From: Anisodus tanguticus
Taxonomy: Eukaryota; Streptophyta; Magnoliopsida; Solanales; Solanaceae
DNA: 64,000 nucleotides
Assembly (NCBI GenBank): GCA_034509755.1
Contig: CM067541.1
Coordinates: 22,370,001-22,434,000 of the forward strand
Direction: 5' to 3'
Of the stretch, positions 1 to 10,714 are shown one piece after another; positions within the stretch are counted from its first letter, which is position 1; every line of letters begins with the position of its first letter. The position numbers were made by a program, and so were the translations under genes. Below the pieces are notes generated by a model. The model ran no database searches. It had not been told where the DNA came from and saw nothing but the letters and a program-made list of their open reading frames with translations.

Positions 1-51
1 GACGGGTAGGGTTCGGGTGCCCATCGCGGCCCTCCAATTTGGGTCGTGACA
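1..51 (+). repeat. 3' end of the 5' LTR of element A
   Basis: The first 51 bases match the end of the 3' LTR at 6779-6829 and close with the same GTCGTGACA. The primer site follows directly, as expected for a 5' LTR. Confidence 0.9.
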
Positions 52-55
52 AACT

Positions 56-70
56 TGGTATCATAGCATG
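56..70 (+). other. Primer binding site of A (tRNA-iMet)
   Basis: TGGTATCATAGC starts five bases past the LTR end. It differs from the canonical plant initiator-Met primer site TGGTATCAGAGC at one position, so minus-strand DNA priming used tRNA-iMet. Confidence 0.85.
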
Positions 71-246
71 TCTTTCCTACGGGGTGTATAAGCCGTGTCT
101 AGTAGAGTCTTGTTTATGGGTGTGTTGTGCCACACTTATAAGTAGGAGGCTACCTGACATTTAGGGATGATTTAGATTCTTTCATTTCACAAATCGTGCA
201 GTAGAGCTGAGTTATAAGCATTTCATTCATTATCCATCTCGTGTTT

Positions 247-1303
247 ATGATTCCAGCAATGCCTACCGCAAGGAAGAAGTTCAAGAGTATAAGGGCATTG
301 GATACGGCTGTAGGCGAAGGTACTAGACGATTGCCACCCGCTAGCGAATGCCAGAGTGAGACCCTCGATGCGACTTCTTCGTATGATTCCCCCAGTTCAC
401 CACCTCCGGAGGAGATTAGTAGAGCTGCAGTACCCCCAGTTCCTACACTTGATACTCCGGATATGGATCTTGATATACAAAGTGATGTATAGTTATTGAC
501 ACATTTGGTGGCCGCTCAGGCCCAATGTCAGGTTTCCAGTCCTTCTGATAGAGCTGCTAGTGCGAGAGCTTAGGATTTCATTAATCTAGACCCTCCGGTA
601 TTCACAAGATCAGACCTGAACGCTGACCCGTAGAATTTTCTAGACCAACAAGATGGAGAGAGTGTTTTCAAAGGCCTTCTTACAACATTTTCTGCCAGTC
701 GAGCTTCAATGAGCCAGGCCCTTCTTACGTCTTGAGCAGGGAAACATGAGTATTCGAGAATATAGCTTGCAGTTTAATTCAATGGCCTGATATACCCCTA
801 CAATTATATCGGAAATAAGTGATCGGGTACATAGGTTTGTTACTGGCTTAGGGCCGCACTTGGTCAATGAGTGTACTATGGCTTCTTTGAATCCAAATAT
901 GGATATTGCTCGCACTCAGGCTTATGCACAGAATCTGGAGGATCATAAGAGACAACAGCGGGTAGATCGGGAGCGTGATAAGGGCCAGCATAAGAGGGCT
1001 CGATCCGTAGGTGACGTGAGGGATTTCAGAGGTAGGCCCAAGCCACAACCTTATAGGCGTCCATCCTACCCAGCAGCTAGTACATCATTACCATTTTTAA
1101 AGTCGAGGGTTGATCGGTTTGTTCAATCGAGACCAGGTCAGAGTTCACGAGCGTCAGAGTCTTATTATAGAGGGGATTCTATTCAGATGAGACCACCGTT
1201 GGCTCGATGTGAGCAGTGTGGTAAGACCTATTTAGGGTTGTGCCACCAAGGAGGAAGGATGTGTTATTCTTGTGGTGAATGTGGTCATATTATGCGGGAA
1301 TGA
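247..1303 (+). pseudogene. gag: gag (capsid/nucleocapsid) of A, broken
   Basis: Gag forms the virus-like particle and packages element RNA. The first ATG in frame is at 247, followed by a proline/serine-rich N-terminus. The frame stops at 490 and capsid-like sequence continues through further stops. Near 650 the piece that joins the domain halves in related gags is missing. From 860 the frame is open to 1303: a capsid C-terminal helix region, a basic Arg/Gln-rich linker, and a zinc knuckle. The knuckle begins CYSCGECGHIMRE at about 1261, but the codon for its last Cys is TGA, which ends the frame. Element B keeps Cys there (RECP) but has Tyr for the second Cys. Similarity judged by eye. Confidence 0.85.
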
Positions 1304-1925
1304 CCGACAGGAGGCGGAGGTGTTAGAGCCCAGCCGATCGAATCTGCAGTAGCTTCATCACAGTCAGTACGCCCGTCAAGGCAGAGTCAATAGACATTAT
1401 CCGATCGAGGCAGAAGTAGGGGCGAGAACCGCACTTATGCATTAATGGGACATTAGGACCAGGAGTCCTCACCTGATGTTATTATAGGTATATTATCGGT
1501 CTTTTCACATAATGTGTATGAGTTATTAGATCCAGGCTCCAATCTATCATATATCACCCATTTTATTGCCTGTATATTTGGTATGGAGTCTGAGTTGGTA
1601 AGAGATCCATTTGTGGTATCTACACCAGTTGATGAGTCGGTAGTTGCTAGACGGGTCTATCAAAATTGATTTCCATGTTATTATGGGCATGGATTGGCTG
1701 GCATCATGCTACACTAATGTTAATTGCCGAATAAAGAATGTTAGATTTCAGCTCCCAGGCGAGCTAGTCCTTGAATGGAAGGGTAATACGGCGACGCTAA
1801 ATGGTAGGTTTATTTCATATCTTAAGGCAAGAAATATGATCTCCAAAGGTTGTATATACCATCTTGTTCGGGCTAGAGATGTCGATGCCGAACCACCTAT
1901 GTCTCAATCAATTTCGGTGGTTAAT
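1304..1925 (+). pseudogene. Aspartic protease region of A
   Basis: The retropepsin-like protease matures Gag-Pol. The active-site box reads LLDPGSNLSY with DPGS at 1529-1540; plant Tekay-type elements usually have DPGS where retroviruses have DTG or DSG. The second conserved block, MGMDWL, lies at about 1683-1700. Between them, near 1660, A lacks about 66 bp that B still has (14581-14645), which removes the middle of the domain and shifts the frame. The stretch to 1925 is the protease-RT linker and ends at a TAG. Confidence 0.8.
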
Positions 1926-2840
1926 TAGTTTCTTGATGTATTTCCAGACAAACTTCCAGGCCTTCTTCCCGAAAGGGAAATTGAGTTTGATATAGACGTG
2001 TTGCCAAACACTCAGTCGATATCTTCCTCTTTATAAAATGGCTCCAGCTAAATTGAAAGAATTAAAAGAGCAATTAAAAGATCTGCTTGAGAAAGACTTT
2101 ATTAGGCCTAGCATATCTCCTTAGGGTGCGTCGATATTGTTTGTACGAAATAAAGACGGCTCGATACGGATATGTATCAACTATCAGCACCTGAATAAAG
2201 TCACTATCAAGAACAAGTACCCTCTTCCTAGAATTAATGATTTGTTTGACCAGTTACAAGGTGCAAGATGGTTTTCGAAGATCGACCTAATGTCAGGTAC
2301 CATCAGCTAAGGGTTAAGAAGAAGGATATTCTGAAGACGGCTTTCAGGACAAGGTATGGGCACTTCGACTGCTTAGTAATGTCATTTGGACTCACAAATG
2401 CACCAACAACAGTTATGAATTTAATGAACAACGTGTTTCTCCCATTTTTGGATGTATTTGTGATAATATTTATAGATGATATTCTGGTTTACTCTCACTC
2501 GGAAGTAAAGCATGTGGATCATTTGTGGATAGTACTATAGACGCTTCGGGACCATAAGTTGTATGCCAATCTCTCCAAGTATGAATTTTGGTTTAATTTG
2601 GTGGCTTTCCTTGGTCATATAGTGTCAGACGAAGGTATAAGAGTTGACACTCAGAAGATTGAAGTAGTGAAGAATTGGTCGAGGCCTACGACTCCATCAG
2701 AGGTTCGCAACTTTCTAGTCTTAGCCGACTATTATAGGAGGTTTGTAGAAGGGTTTACTACCATATCAGCACCATTAACAAAGTTGACACAAAATGCCAT
2801 AAAGTTCCAGTGGTCTGATGCTTGTGTGCAAAGCTTCTAA
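1926..2840 (+). pseudogene. Reverse transcriptase of A
   Basis: RNA- and DNA-dependent polymerase domain of pol. The N-terminal fingers (1926-2265) are scrambled by stops and frameshifts. From 2268 the palm is readable, with a TAFRTRYGHF block, a MSFGLTNAP block and the catalytic FIDD at 2469-2480. The thumb (2559-2840) has FLGHIVSDEGIRVD and a YYRRFVEGF block. A stop at 2538-2540 splits palm from thumb, and a TAA at 2838-2840 separates the domain from RNase H. The two catalytic aspartates survive, but the chain cannot be translated whole. Confidence 0.9.
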
Positions 2841-3260
2841 GAGTTGAAAGACAGACTAACATCGGCACCAGTCCTCACTCTCCTCGGGGGTCCAGAAGGC
2901 TACATTATGTATTGTGATGCCTCGGGAGCAGGTTTAGGATGTGTTCTAATGAAGTATGGTAAAGTGATTGCCTATGCTTCAAGGCAATTGAGGAATCATG
3001 AGAAAAACTATCTAACACACAATTTGGATTTGGCCTCAGTGGTTTATGCACTGAAGATTTCGTGGCATTACTTGGATGGTGTTCATGTAGATATTTTCAC
3101 GGATCATAAAAGTCTACAACACATATTCAGACAGAAGGAGTTGAATCTGAGGCAGAGAAGGTGGCTTGAATTATTAAAGGATTATGATATGGACATCTTA
3201 TATCATCCTGGTAAAGCTAATATTATGGCAGACGCGCTCAGTCGTAAGTCGATGATCAGC
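2841..3260 (+). pseudogene. RNase H of A
   Basis: Degrades the RNA strand of the RNA:DNA hybrid. One open frame covers the domain, with the first acidic residue in YCDASGAGLG (about 2910), the third in TDHKSL and the fourth in ADALSR. The second acidic residue, Glu in the family block DLELAAV, reads HNLDLASVV here (Glu to Asp). B retains Glu, so this is a private change in A that probably impaired catalysis. The frame continues into the RNase H-integrase linker to 3416. Confidence 0.88.
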
Positions 3261-3416
3261 TCGACTCTGGTGCAAATCGAAAGGAAGGAGTTAGTAAGGA
3301 AACTCTATCAGTTAGCTAGTTTAGGAGTCCGGTTAAGGGATTCAGAGGAAGATGGTTTTGTTATTCAGAATATGTCAGAATCATCCCACATATCGAAAGT
3401 TAAGGAACGTCAATGA

Positions 3417-4431
3417 GAAGACCCATGTTTGAGAAAAATCAGAGAAGGCATTCAAGAGAAGAAGACCACAACCTTTGAGATTGACGAACATGGTATTCTC
3501 CGACACCAGGGTTGTTTATGTTTTTCCAAAAGTAGCAGGATTATGAGATAGAATTATGACGGAGGTTCATTGCTAACGATATTCCATTAATCCTGGATCT
3601 ACTAAAATGTACCATGATCTCAAGAGCGTTTATTGGTGGAACGACATGAAGAGGACCGTTGTGGAATTTGTAGCTCAGTGTCCTAATTGTCAGCAAGTAA
3701 AAATAGAGCACTAAAAGCCCGGTGACTTGACTCAGAATATTAAGATTCCGATGTGGCAAATGGAAATGATTAATATGGATTTTGTTATGGGTTTACCTCT
3801 CTCTTACTGTAAGTTTGATTTTATTTGGGTAATTGTTGACAGACTGACCAAATCAACTCATTTCCTACTGGTCAAAACTACCTACACAACCGAGGACTAC
3901 GCGAAGTTGTATGTGAAGGATATTGTTCACCTTCATGGTGTGCCTATTTCTATTATATCAGACCGAGATGCACAGTTTATAGCTAACTTCAGGAAATCAT
4001 TTCAAAAAAGGTTTAGGTACCCAAGTGATTATTAGCATAACTTTCTATCCTCAAACAGACGGGCAAGCCGAGCGAATGATTCAGGCGCTCGAGGACATGA
4101 TGCAAGCTGGTGTATTGAACTTTAATGGAAATTGGGATGATCATTTACCTCTTATTTAGTTTGTGTACAATAACAGCTATCATACCAGCATTAAAATGGC
4201 TACATACGAGGCTTTGTATGGACAGAGATGTAGATCTCCTATCGGATGGTTCGAGGTAGGCGAATCAGAGTTATTTGGGCCTGATTTAGTACACCAAGCC
4301 ATAGAGAAGGTAAAGTTTGATCCAAGAACGGTTCTTAGCCGCTCAGAGTCGTCGGAATTCGTATTTAGATGTGCAACGATGAGACTTAGAGTTTCGAGTA
4401 GATGATTGGGTCTTCTTGAAAGATTTCACCT
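3417..4431 (+). pseudogene. Integrase of A
   Basis: Inserts the cDNA into the chromosome. The zinc-binding region (3590-3690) shows STKMYHDLKSVYWWND and then CPNCQQVK, with a frame break just before it. The DDE core has its first Asp in NMDFVMGLP (about 3770), the second in SDRDAQF (about 3960) and the Glu in QTDGQAERMIQ (about 4056-4090). The core is split by stops at about 4033 and 4159. YNNSYHTSIKMATYEALYG at 4163-4225 is the end-of-core block. The three catalytic acids remain, but the reading frame does not. Confidence 0.88.
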
Positions 4432-4845
4432 ATGAAGGGGGTAATGAGATTCGGGAAGAAAGGAAAGCTCTGCCCAAGATATATTGGGCCATATCTCATA
4501 ATTCGACGAATTGGTCAAGTAGCTTATGAATTGGACTTGCCTTCAGAGTTAGAGTTTGTTCATCCGATTTTCCATGTTTTCATATTAAGAGCATGTATTG
4601 GAGATCCTTCCCGGATCGTACCGATTGGTGATGTGCAGATCACGGAGGATTTATCATATGAAGAGGTTCCTATTGCTATCGTAGATCGACAAGTACTCAA
4701 GTTGAAGACTAAAGAAGTAGCTTCCGTGAAAGTTCTGTGGTGAAATAAAAACGTGGAAGAGATGACATGGGAGGTGGAAGAGGAAATGATGCACAAGTAT
4801 CCATACCTATTCCAGACCATCGCCGAGATTCCAAGAGAAGCATAA
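4432..4845 (+). pseudogene. Integrase C-terminal domain and chromodomain of A
   Basis: Chromodomains target integration to particular chromatin. After the GPYLIIRRIGQVAYELDLP and HPIFHVFILRACIGD blocks, a chromodomain-like tail runs to TAA at 4843-4845. It includes ILDRQV-like (VDRQVLKL) and SVKVLW blocks followed by EEMTWEVEEEM. A TGA replaces a tryptophan-region codon right after SVKVLW (4741). The domain is otherwise readable. Confidence 0.82.
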
Positions 4846-5010
4846 GTTGAATTCTAATTCCTGATATTATAATTAATGTTTGCGTACCATGTGAGGTCTA
4901 ATGTAGTGATTTATGTTACCTTATATGGCCGTGAAAAAAAATAGTTGTATTTTCGGGCTATGTAACGGGGATTAGATTTGTCACCCTAACATTCAAAGAC
5001 ACGTGTTTTT

Positions 5011-5023
5011 AAGGGGGGAAGGA
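5011..5023 (+). other. Polypurine tract of A
   Basis: AAGGGGGGAAGGA lies immediately before the TGTAACATT that opens the 3' LTR, which is the expected plus-strand primer position. Confidence 0.88.
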
Positions 5024-6829
5024 TGTAACATTCCATAATTTTGGGCGATGGTTTGAGCACCTAAACATAGGAAAGTAGACTCGAGCCTTGGGAAATTTAT
5101 TTTATATTTACGTATGCTAATAAAGAACTTAGTATATATAAGGATAAAGCTCTAGAATAATTTAGGACTTAATAAGTATGACGATGGGAATTATTAATAA
5201 TTAAGTGATGTGGATTAATGCACATGGGCCCTTGATTAATGAATGGCAATTAATATTGTTGAAGTGTAAGGTCACATGGGGGGAGTGACACGATTAGTGC
5301 CATGGTGTCAAGAAAATGGCCATAACTTGCCACATGCTAAGGCAATATATATCTAGTCTATAGCCTAGCGTTACTCTAAGATAACCAATTTGTTAGCTAA
5401 AGTGTACTACTACTGCACTTACTGCATTATTTTTGCCTACTTATTCTATCCTTAAAGATCAATCCAAGAATGACCAAATTGTTAGCTAATTTGTTTACAA
5501 AGGGGAGCAAAACGTTTACAAAAAAAGGAGAAAACTTGTTCACTGTCTACATATCAATTTTGTTACAAATTCAAATTGAAATCCAATGATATGCTTTCGG
5601 ACAGTGTTAGCAACAATAGCAACCATCTTGACTCAGATAATTAAGTGGAATCAAGGTATGTTAAGGTAAATTATTTTTTTCTCTTGGCATGTTCCATGTA
5701 ACGAAACGTAACCGTGATATTATTCCATAAATTACTCCTCTTAGTAGTTAAGGAATGTTCATATTATTAATTTCTATGTTAAAAGCATGTCTAAATATGT
5801 TCCTAAATCCTTATTGAGGTATGTGGGAAAGATGTTGATATTCCCAGTGTTAGCCGAATGTACAAGAATATTGTGTCATCCGATAAGTTCAAAATGTTTC
5901 ATTGTTATTCATGCATTTTGATTTGCATTATATTCTTGTATTATCCTGGACTCACATATGTTATATACACTACAATATAGTATCAATATATATATGTAGG
6001 GGATGGGGTAAATGGAAAGGCGTTATATACGCGTCACCACCTGTAGCTGGTACATATATCACGAAAAGAAAGATGCTCATGTGAGGCCAATATTAATGCC
6101 CTTGTGTGGCCATTATGATATGATGCCCTTGTGTGGCCGATATGAAATGATGCCCCCAGAGGCCGTTATGAGAAGGAAGATACCCTTGTGTGGCCAATAT
6201 TTATATGTATACCACATTTGCATTGTGCATGACATTTAGGCATATGTATTGGGACCTTCAGGGGCATTTACTACTGGTCAGTTGTTTCTATCTTGGTCGA
6301 CTATTTCTGTATCTGTTTGTTATATATCTCTGTTATAATGTTTCTTATACCTGACATAGTTGGTACATCAGTTGTACTGACGTCCCTTTTATTGGGGGAC
6401 GCTATGTTTCATGCCCGCAGGTTCACATATGAAAGGCAATGATCTACGTAGTAGGTTGCTGACTCAACAAATTTTTAGAGCACTCCCCTTGTTTCAGAGT
6501 GTCGGTCAAATCTCGGTACGATATATTTTTCATGTATATATGGGTATGGCGAGGCCCTGTCCTGACCTTTTGATATCACATACTCTTTATCGGCTTGTAG
6601 ACAGGTGTCTTGTGTGTAGCAGTCTTGTATGTCCTTGTCGACCTTTGGGATGTATATCTATTAGTTGGTTTTTTGGTTTACTGTTTATATATTTATATAT
6701 GTCAGCAGTGTAATGAGTGACGACCCTTGTGGCCACGGATAATTATGGGTAGATGTAAAATATATGGCTAGTGGTACCTGGAGGGTAGGGGCTAGGTGCC
6801 CATCGCGGCCCCCCGGATTGGTCGTGACA
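5024..6829 (+). repeat. 3' LTR of A (1806 bp, TG...CA)
   Basis: Starts TGTAACATTCC and ends GTCGTGACA. Its head matches the LTR heads at 12482 and 17942, and its tail matches bases 1-51. A TATA-like AATATATATC near 5343 could be the LTR promoter, but this is weak. A short direct-repeat cluster lies at 6084-6211. To the right the sequence is CTTTC and then the missing tail of a C-family LTR. Confidence 0.9.
6084..6211 (+). repeat. Short tandem repeats in the A/B family LTR
   Basis: About four degenerate copies of a 25-30 bp unit with the core CCCTTGTGTGGCC. The same cluster occurs in B at about 13534-13660 and 19020-19142, so it belongs to the LTR of the family. Confidence 0.75.
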
Positions 6830-7004
6830 CTTTCGCAATACATTTTCACAATATATTTCAGTATTCAGTTTACACGTTTTAAATCAGTATTATTGCATGA
6901 TTTTGATACCCTTGTTAATTCAGTAAGCCATGTGGTTCACCCGGTCACATGCAGTCATGCACCGAGTGTCGTGTTTCGCCCAGACCATAGTTTGAGGTGT
7001 TACA
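6830..7004 (+). repeat. Tail of the 5' LTR of C
   Basis: Ends GAGGTGTTACA just before a primer site. It begins CTTTC, near-identical to the CTTTT (12477-12481) that precedes B. This is the expected 5-bp target duplication of an A-type insertion into the C LTR, one base diverged. Confidence 0.78.
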
Positions 7005-7009
7005 AAACT

Positions 7010-7022
7010 TGGTATCTTAGCC
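7010..7022 (+). other. Primer binding site of C (tRNA-iMet, diverged)
   Basis: TGGTATCTTAGCC lies five bases after the LTR end. It resembles TGGTATCAGAGCC with two changes. Confidence 0.75.
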
Positions 7023-9159
7023 TAGGTTCAAGTGTCTTAGGGAGTATATAAAACCATGTCTAGTAGGATCACTTTTATATGTGTGTGTGCGCCACACATA
7101 TAAACGGTTAACCATCAAGACATTTCGAGCCGTAAATAACATTCTTTTTTCATCAAATTTTGAATGTATCGAATGCGTAAGCTATGAGAAGGAAATTCAA
7201 GTTCCAAGTGAGAATGATTACCCATTGGGGTGTAAATTGTGATGTGCATATTGGTAACAAATGAGATCTGAGAGGATATTGAAAGTGAGGCAAAGTGCAT
7301 AGTTACTACAGACTAGAGCATAACCCTTAACAGAAAATGCAAAAGCAGTTATCATGACTTGTGTGTGGGAGATTCTTATGACTTTTACTGTATCGAGATT
7401 CTTATGACTTGTGATTATATAGTGATGTCTATGGGTGCTAAAAGAAAGTATAAGTGACGATGACTATAGCAAAAGCTTCACGTGTTTTAGGTCTGAGTTA
7501 AGACCCAAGCCTATCCAAATAGCGCATGAAGTAATTTATCAAGTGATAGTACCCTTTGAAGGACAAGTTTATGCATGGTAGTATACATGTGTTCCATACT
7601 TTACAAAATAAGTTTAATTGGATTTCTGGACCATGAAGCTACAAGTTTGAGGATGATAGTTCAAATTTAAGACCCTACAGGTAACATATTATGATATTAG
7701 TAGCAGTAGACATAAACTGCCATGATAGTTTTGAGCAGAAAATGAGCCTAAAGGAAAAGTGCCAAGGAGGCAAAGAGACGTGATATTATAGAATGTGTTT
7801 CTGTACGAACTTTGCACATGACTAAGAAACGATTGTGTACGACATGAGAATCCTGAGCCGATGATATTGAATTTCTGTGGATAATTTTAAATTAATTAAG
7901 TTTATTTAGATCAGAACCAGAGAGTATGACATTAGTAAGATACTACAAGAAGTGGATATTACTATAAAACGTGACAGTTCCCTCTAAGGTTATGTGATTT
8001 AAGTGTTTATCCCATGAGTGTATAATTTGACATGACCTTAAAATGTATAGAAAGTTGGGGTTAGATATTTCAACCTTTCATTTAAGAGAGACATAATTGC
8101 TCAAAGTTTGATCCATGTCTATAGCTCAGAAAATATAGTATACGATCACAGAACAGGATCAGATGATGAGAGATGTTAGAAATAATCTTACGCTTCACTT
8201 TAGTATTCAAGACAGAAGCAGAGAACATGATGCTAGAAGGTGGTTAGTAGAGAATAATAAGTATGTTTGGAGTAGATATAGTGAATTAACAATTTTGGCA
8301 GAGCTAGTAGAGGTATGATTTGATTTCCTTAGTTAGGTTAACACTGGTGAGTGAGTAACAATTTGAATTCACCGAATGTGTGTTAGGACCCAAATAGTTT
8401 AAGATAAACATGAAGTACATTGACAGTGGGAGAAGAAAATTAGCTAAGCAGTAAGAGAGGAAATTACAGTGGAAGTTTTTAAGAGTTAAGCAAAAAGGAG
8501 TTTTTCCTAAGACTGAGAGTGTGAGCAAAGTTAAGTCGTTAAGACAGAATATGCCAGTAATTCAGTGCATATAAGTAATTTGGTTCCCCATTCATGTAAG
8601 TAGTTCAGTTTTCCTAGTAAGGAAGATCGCTCGAAAATGAGTCGAAAGATGAGCCGTCGGTGAAATAAAGTGAACAAAGTTGCAGAAGACGAGGAAAGTT
8701 GATTAGATCCCAACAAGAGAGAAGGATCCCCAACTATAACATCTTAACATTTGGTCCAAGTGAGAGACGTGTAAATTGTCAGGGAGTGCAGTTGAATATT
8801 TGAAAACCTGAAGGGTTTGCATGAGATATGAAGAAACTCAGCTCAGTAATGAGGGCATAATGAGATAATCTCCATAAAGTTGTGTCTCATATGTACAAGA
8901 AACACGAAGTGACTAAAATGATCGTTAATTGACTTACGTCAAGATTAGTTATTATCAATTAAGTGATCACAGAAAAGCTATAAGATCATGTCCATTTATG
9001 TGTCACAAAGGTAGTGCTATCGCAAGAGACTCTATTCTTCAGTGTGTTGGTCAAAGACTTAGCGCACAACAGTACTGTGAGTATTTTAGGAAGTATCTCA
9101 GAAAGATATCAATTATCAGTAGTTTAGCTCATGTTAAGGCAAATAAGAGAATCATGATG
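7023..9159 (+). other. Non-coding or unrecognised internal part of C
   Basis: Over 2 kb with no gag, protease or polymerase motif in any frame that I could recognise. The first 100 bp resemble the leader that follows the primer site in A. An open stretch from 8929 joins the RNase H-integrase linker at about 9160, but its own N-terminal part matches nothing I know. C' repeats this sequence from about 7702 onward with only scattered changes, so the non-coding state was inherited. It may be a replacement sequence or decayed gag-pol. Confidence 0.6.
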
Positions 9160-10080
9160 AAAGAAGTTCATTGTTTAACAAACCTAGGAGTTCAACATTT
9201 GGATCCCGAAGATAGTAGAATGGTTGTGCAGAACAGAGCCAAATCCTCCTTATTAGTTGAGCAAAAGAGAAAAACAGTTTCATGACCCCTATCAATTGCA
9301 GCTAAAGGAAGGGATTCGCAGACATAAATCTATGACTTTTAAACAAAGGGGAGATGATGGTACTCCAAGGTACCAAGGAAAATGTTATGTCTCAAATGTA
9401 GATAAACGCAAAAAGAGAAGTAGAGGTGCAAAATTTTAAATATTCTATCTATCCAAGCTCGACGAAAATGTATCATGACTTCGAGGGGGTTTATTGGTGG
9501 AATGACATGAAGAATAATATATCCAATTTCATGGCTAAGTTTCTAAATTGGTAGCAAGAAAAAGCCGATTCAACAGAAGATTATGCCAAGTTATATATTC
9601 AGGTAAGTTCCAGATTCCATGGAGCTCCAATATCCATTGAATTAGTTCGAGGTGCCCAGTTCTAAGAGAAATTCCTTTGAAGTCTTTTCAGAAGGGATTG
9701 GATTCCATCTCAGAGCCATTTTTCATCCTCAAACAGATGTCAGGCAGATACACTCGAAGATATGTTGAGAGCATGTGCCCTAGATTTAAAAGGTAATTGG
9801 GATGATCATTTTCCTCTCATTGAATTTTCTTATAATAACAGTTATCATGCTAGTATCAAGATGACATCGTTCGAAGTTTTGTATGGGTGAATGTGTAGAT
9901 CGCCAATTGGTTAGTTAGAAGTTGGTGAAGCAGAGCTGTTAAGACCAGACTTGGTACATCAGGCTATTGAGAAAGTCAAGTTAATTCAGGAGTATGTGAA
10001 AATGGCTAAGAGTCCTATGCGAATGTGCGGCGCAGAGAATCAGAGTTTCATGTTAACAATTTGGTGTTTCTAAAAAGTGT
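9160..10080 (+). pseudogene. Integrase of C
   Basis: Begins with the RNase H-integrase linker (LTNLGVQHLDPEDSR, about 9174). The zinc-binding region at 9440-9560 reads YPSSTKMYHD and WWNDMK, but the distal cysteine pair is degraded (FLNW then stop). The core carries DYAKLY, a diverged second-Asp block (ELVRGAQF, where SDRGAQF is usual, so the catalytic Asp is lost), HPQTD followed by a frameshift, and NNSYHASIKMTSFEVLYG ended by TGA at about 9889. Catalytically dead. Confidence 0.82.
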
Positions 10081-10469
10081 TGCCTATGAAAGGTGTCATG
10101 TGGTTTGAAAATAAAGTGAAGCTCATTCCTAGAAATATCGGACCATACATGAGGAGAATTTGCCAAGTGGCCTATGAGTTTGAAGTGCCATAAGATTTAA
10201 TTTATGTGCATCTAGTGTTTCATGTAACCATGTTGAGGAAGTGTATGGGAGACCCGTCATTCGTTGTCCCTACTGAATCTATTACAGTTAAGGATGGCCT
10301 AACCTATGAAGAGATCCCTATGACTATTTTGGATTGTCAGATTCGTAAGTTGAGAACTAAGGAAGTTGACTCAATGAAGGTGTTGTGGAGAAGTCAGAAT
10401 GTTGAAGACGCTACATAGGGAGCCGAAGAGGACATAAAGTCAAGATATCCACACTTATTTGAAGAGTAA
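10081..10469 (+). pseudogene. Integrase C-terminus and chromodomain of C
   Basis: Readable from GPYMRRICQVAYEF through VFHVTMLRKCMGDPS, then LTYEEIPMTILDCQIRKL and SMKVLWRSQNVEDAT. A stop at 10417 and then EEDIKSRYPHLFEE follow, with the terminal TAA at 10467-10469. The frame is open for 70 codons (10206-10418), the best preserved part of the element. The blocks are those of the Tekay/Del chromodomain tail. Confidence 0.82.
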
Positions 10470-10701
10470 GCAGAAAGCGTCCAAGGTAAACACTTTCAGT
10501 ATTCATGCCATGTCCCTTGCGTATCCATGTCTCATGTTTCACGTTCATATATTCATTACTCATATCCCCATGTTCATGTTTTCGTGTAATCATTTCAGTT
10601 CAGTCCCCATGTTCCATGTCCTGTTTCTTCACGTTCATGTACTCATGCCATGACTAGTCTTATTCTTAACCATGACCCATCATTCAAGGACGAATAATCC
10701 C

Positions 10702-10713
10702 AAGGGGGAGATA
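10702..10713 (+). other. Polypurine tract of C
   Basis: AAGGGGGAGATA sits directly before the LTR start TGTAACACCTCG. The C' copy is at 22327-22338. Confidence 0.82.
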
Positions 10714-10714
10714 T

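Larger units (their letters stand above)
1..6829 (+). mobile_element. Element A: Ty3/Gypsy chromovirus-type LTR retrotransposon, degenerate, 5' end outside window
   Basis: A near-complete but dead Gypsy element. In order it shows the last 51 bp of the 5' LTR, a tRNA-iMet primer site, gag, protease, reverse transcriptase, RNase H, integrase, chromodomain, a polypurine tract and a full 3' LTR. This order, with integrase after RNase H, defines Ty3/Gypsy, and the C-terminal chromodomain points to a Tekay/Del-like chromovirus. Stops, frameshifts and small deletions interrupt every frame. It is the same family as element B. It ends inside the LTR of element C, whose sequence resumes at 6830. The left target duplication is off the window. 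Confidence 0.93.

Noticed and set aside
4560..4820. Minus-strand frame of 86 codons, also seen at 17478-17738
   Set aside because: It is antisense to the chromodomain region and recurs only because A and B are copies.
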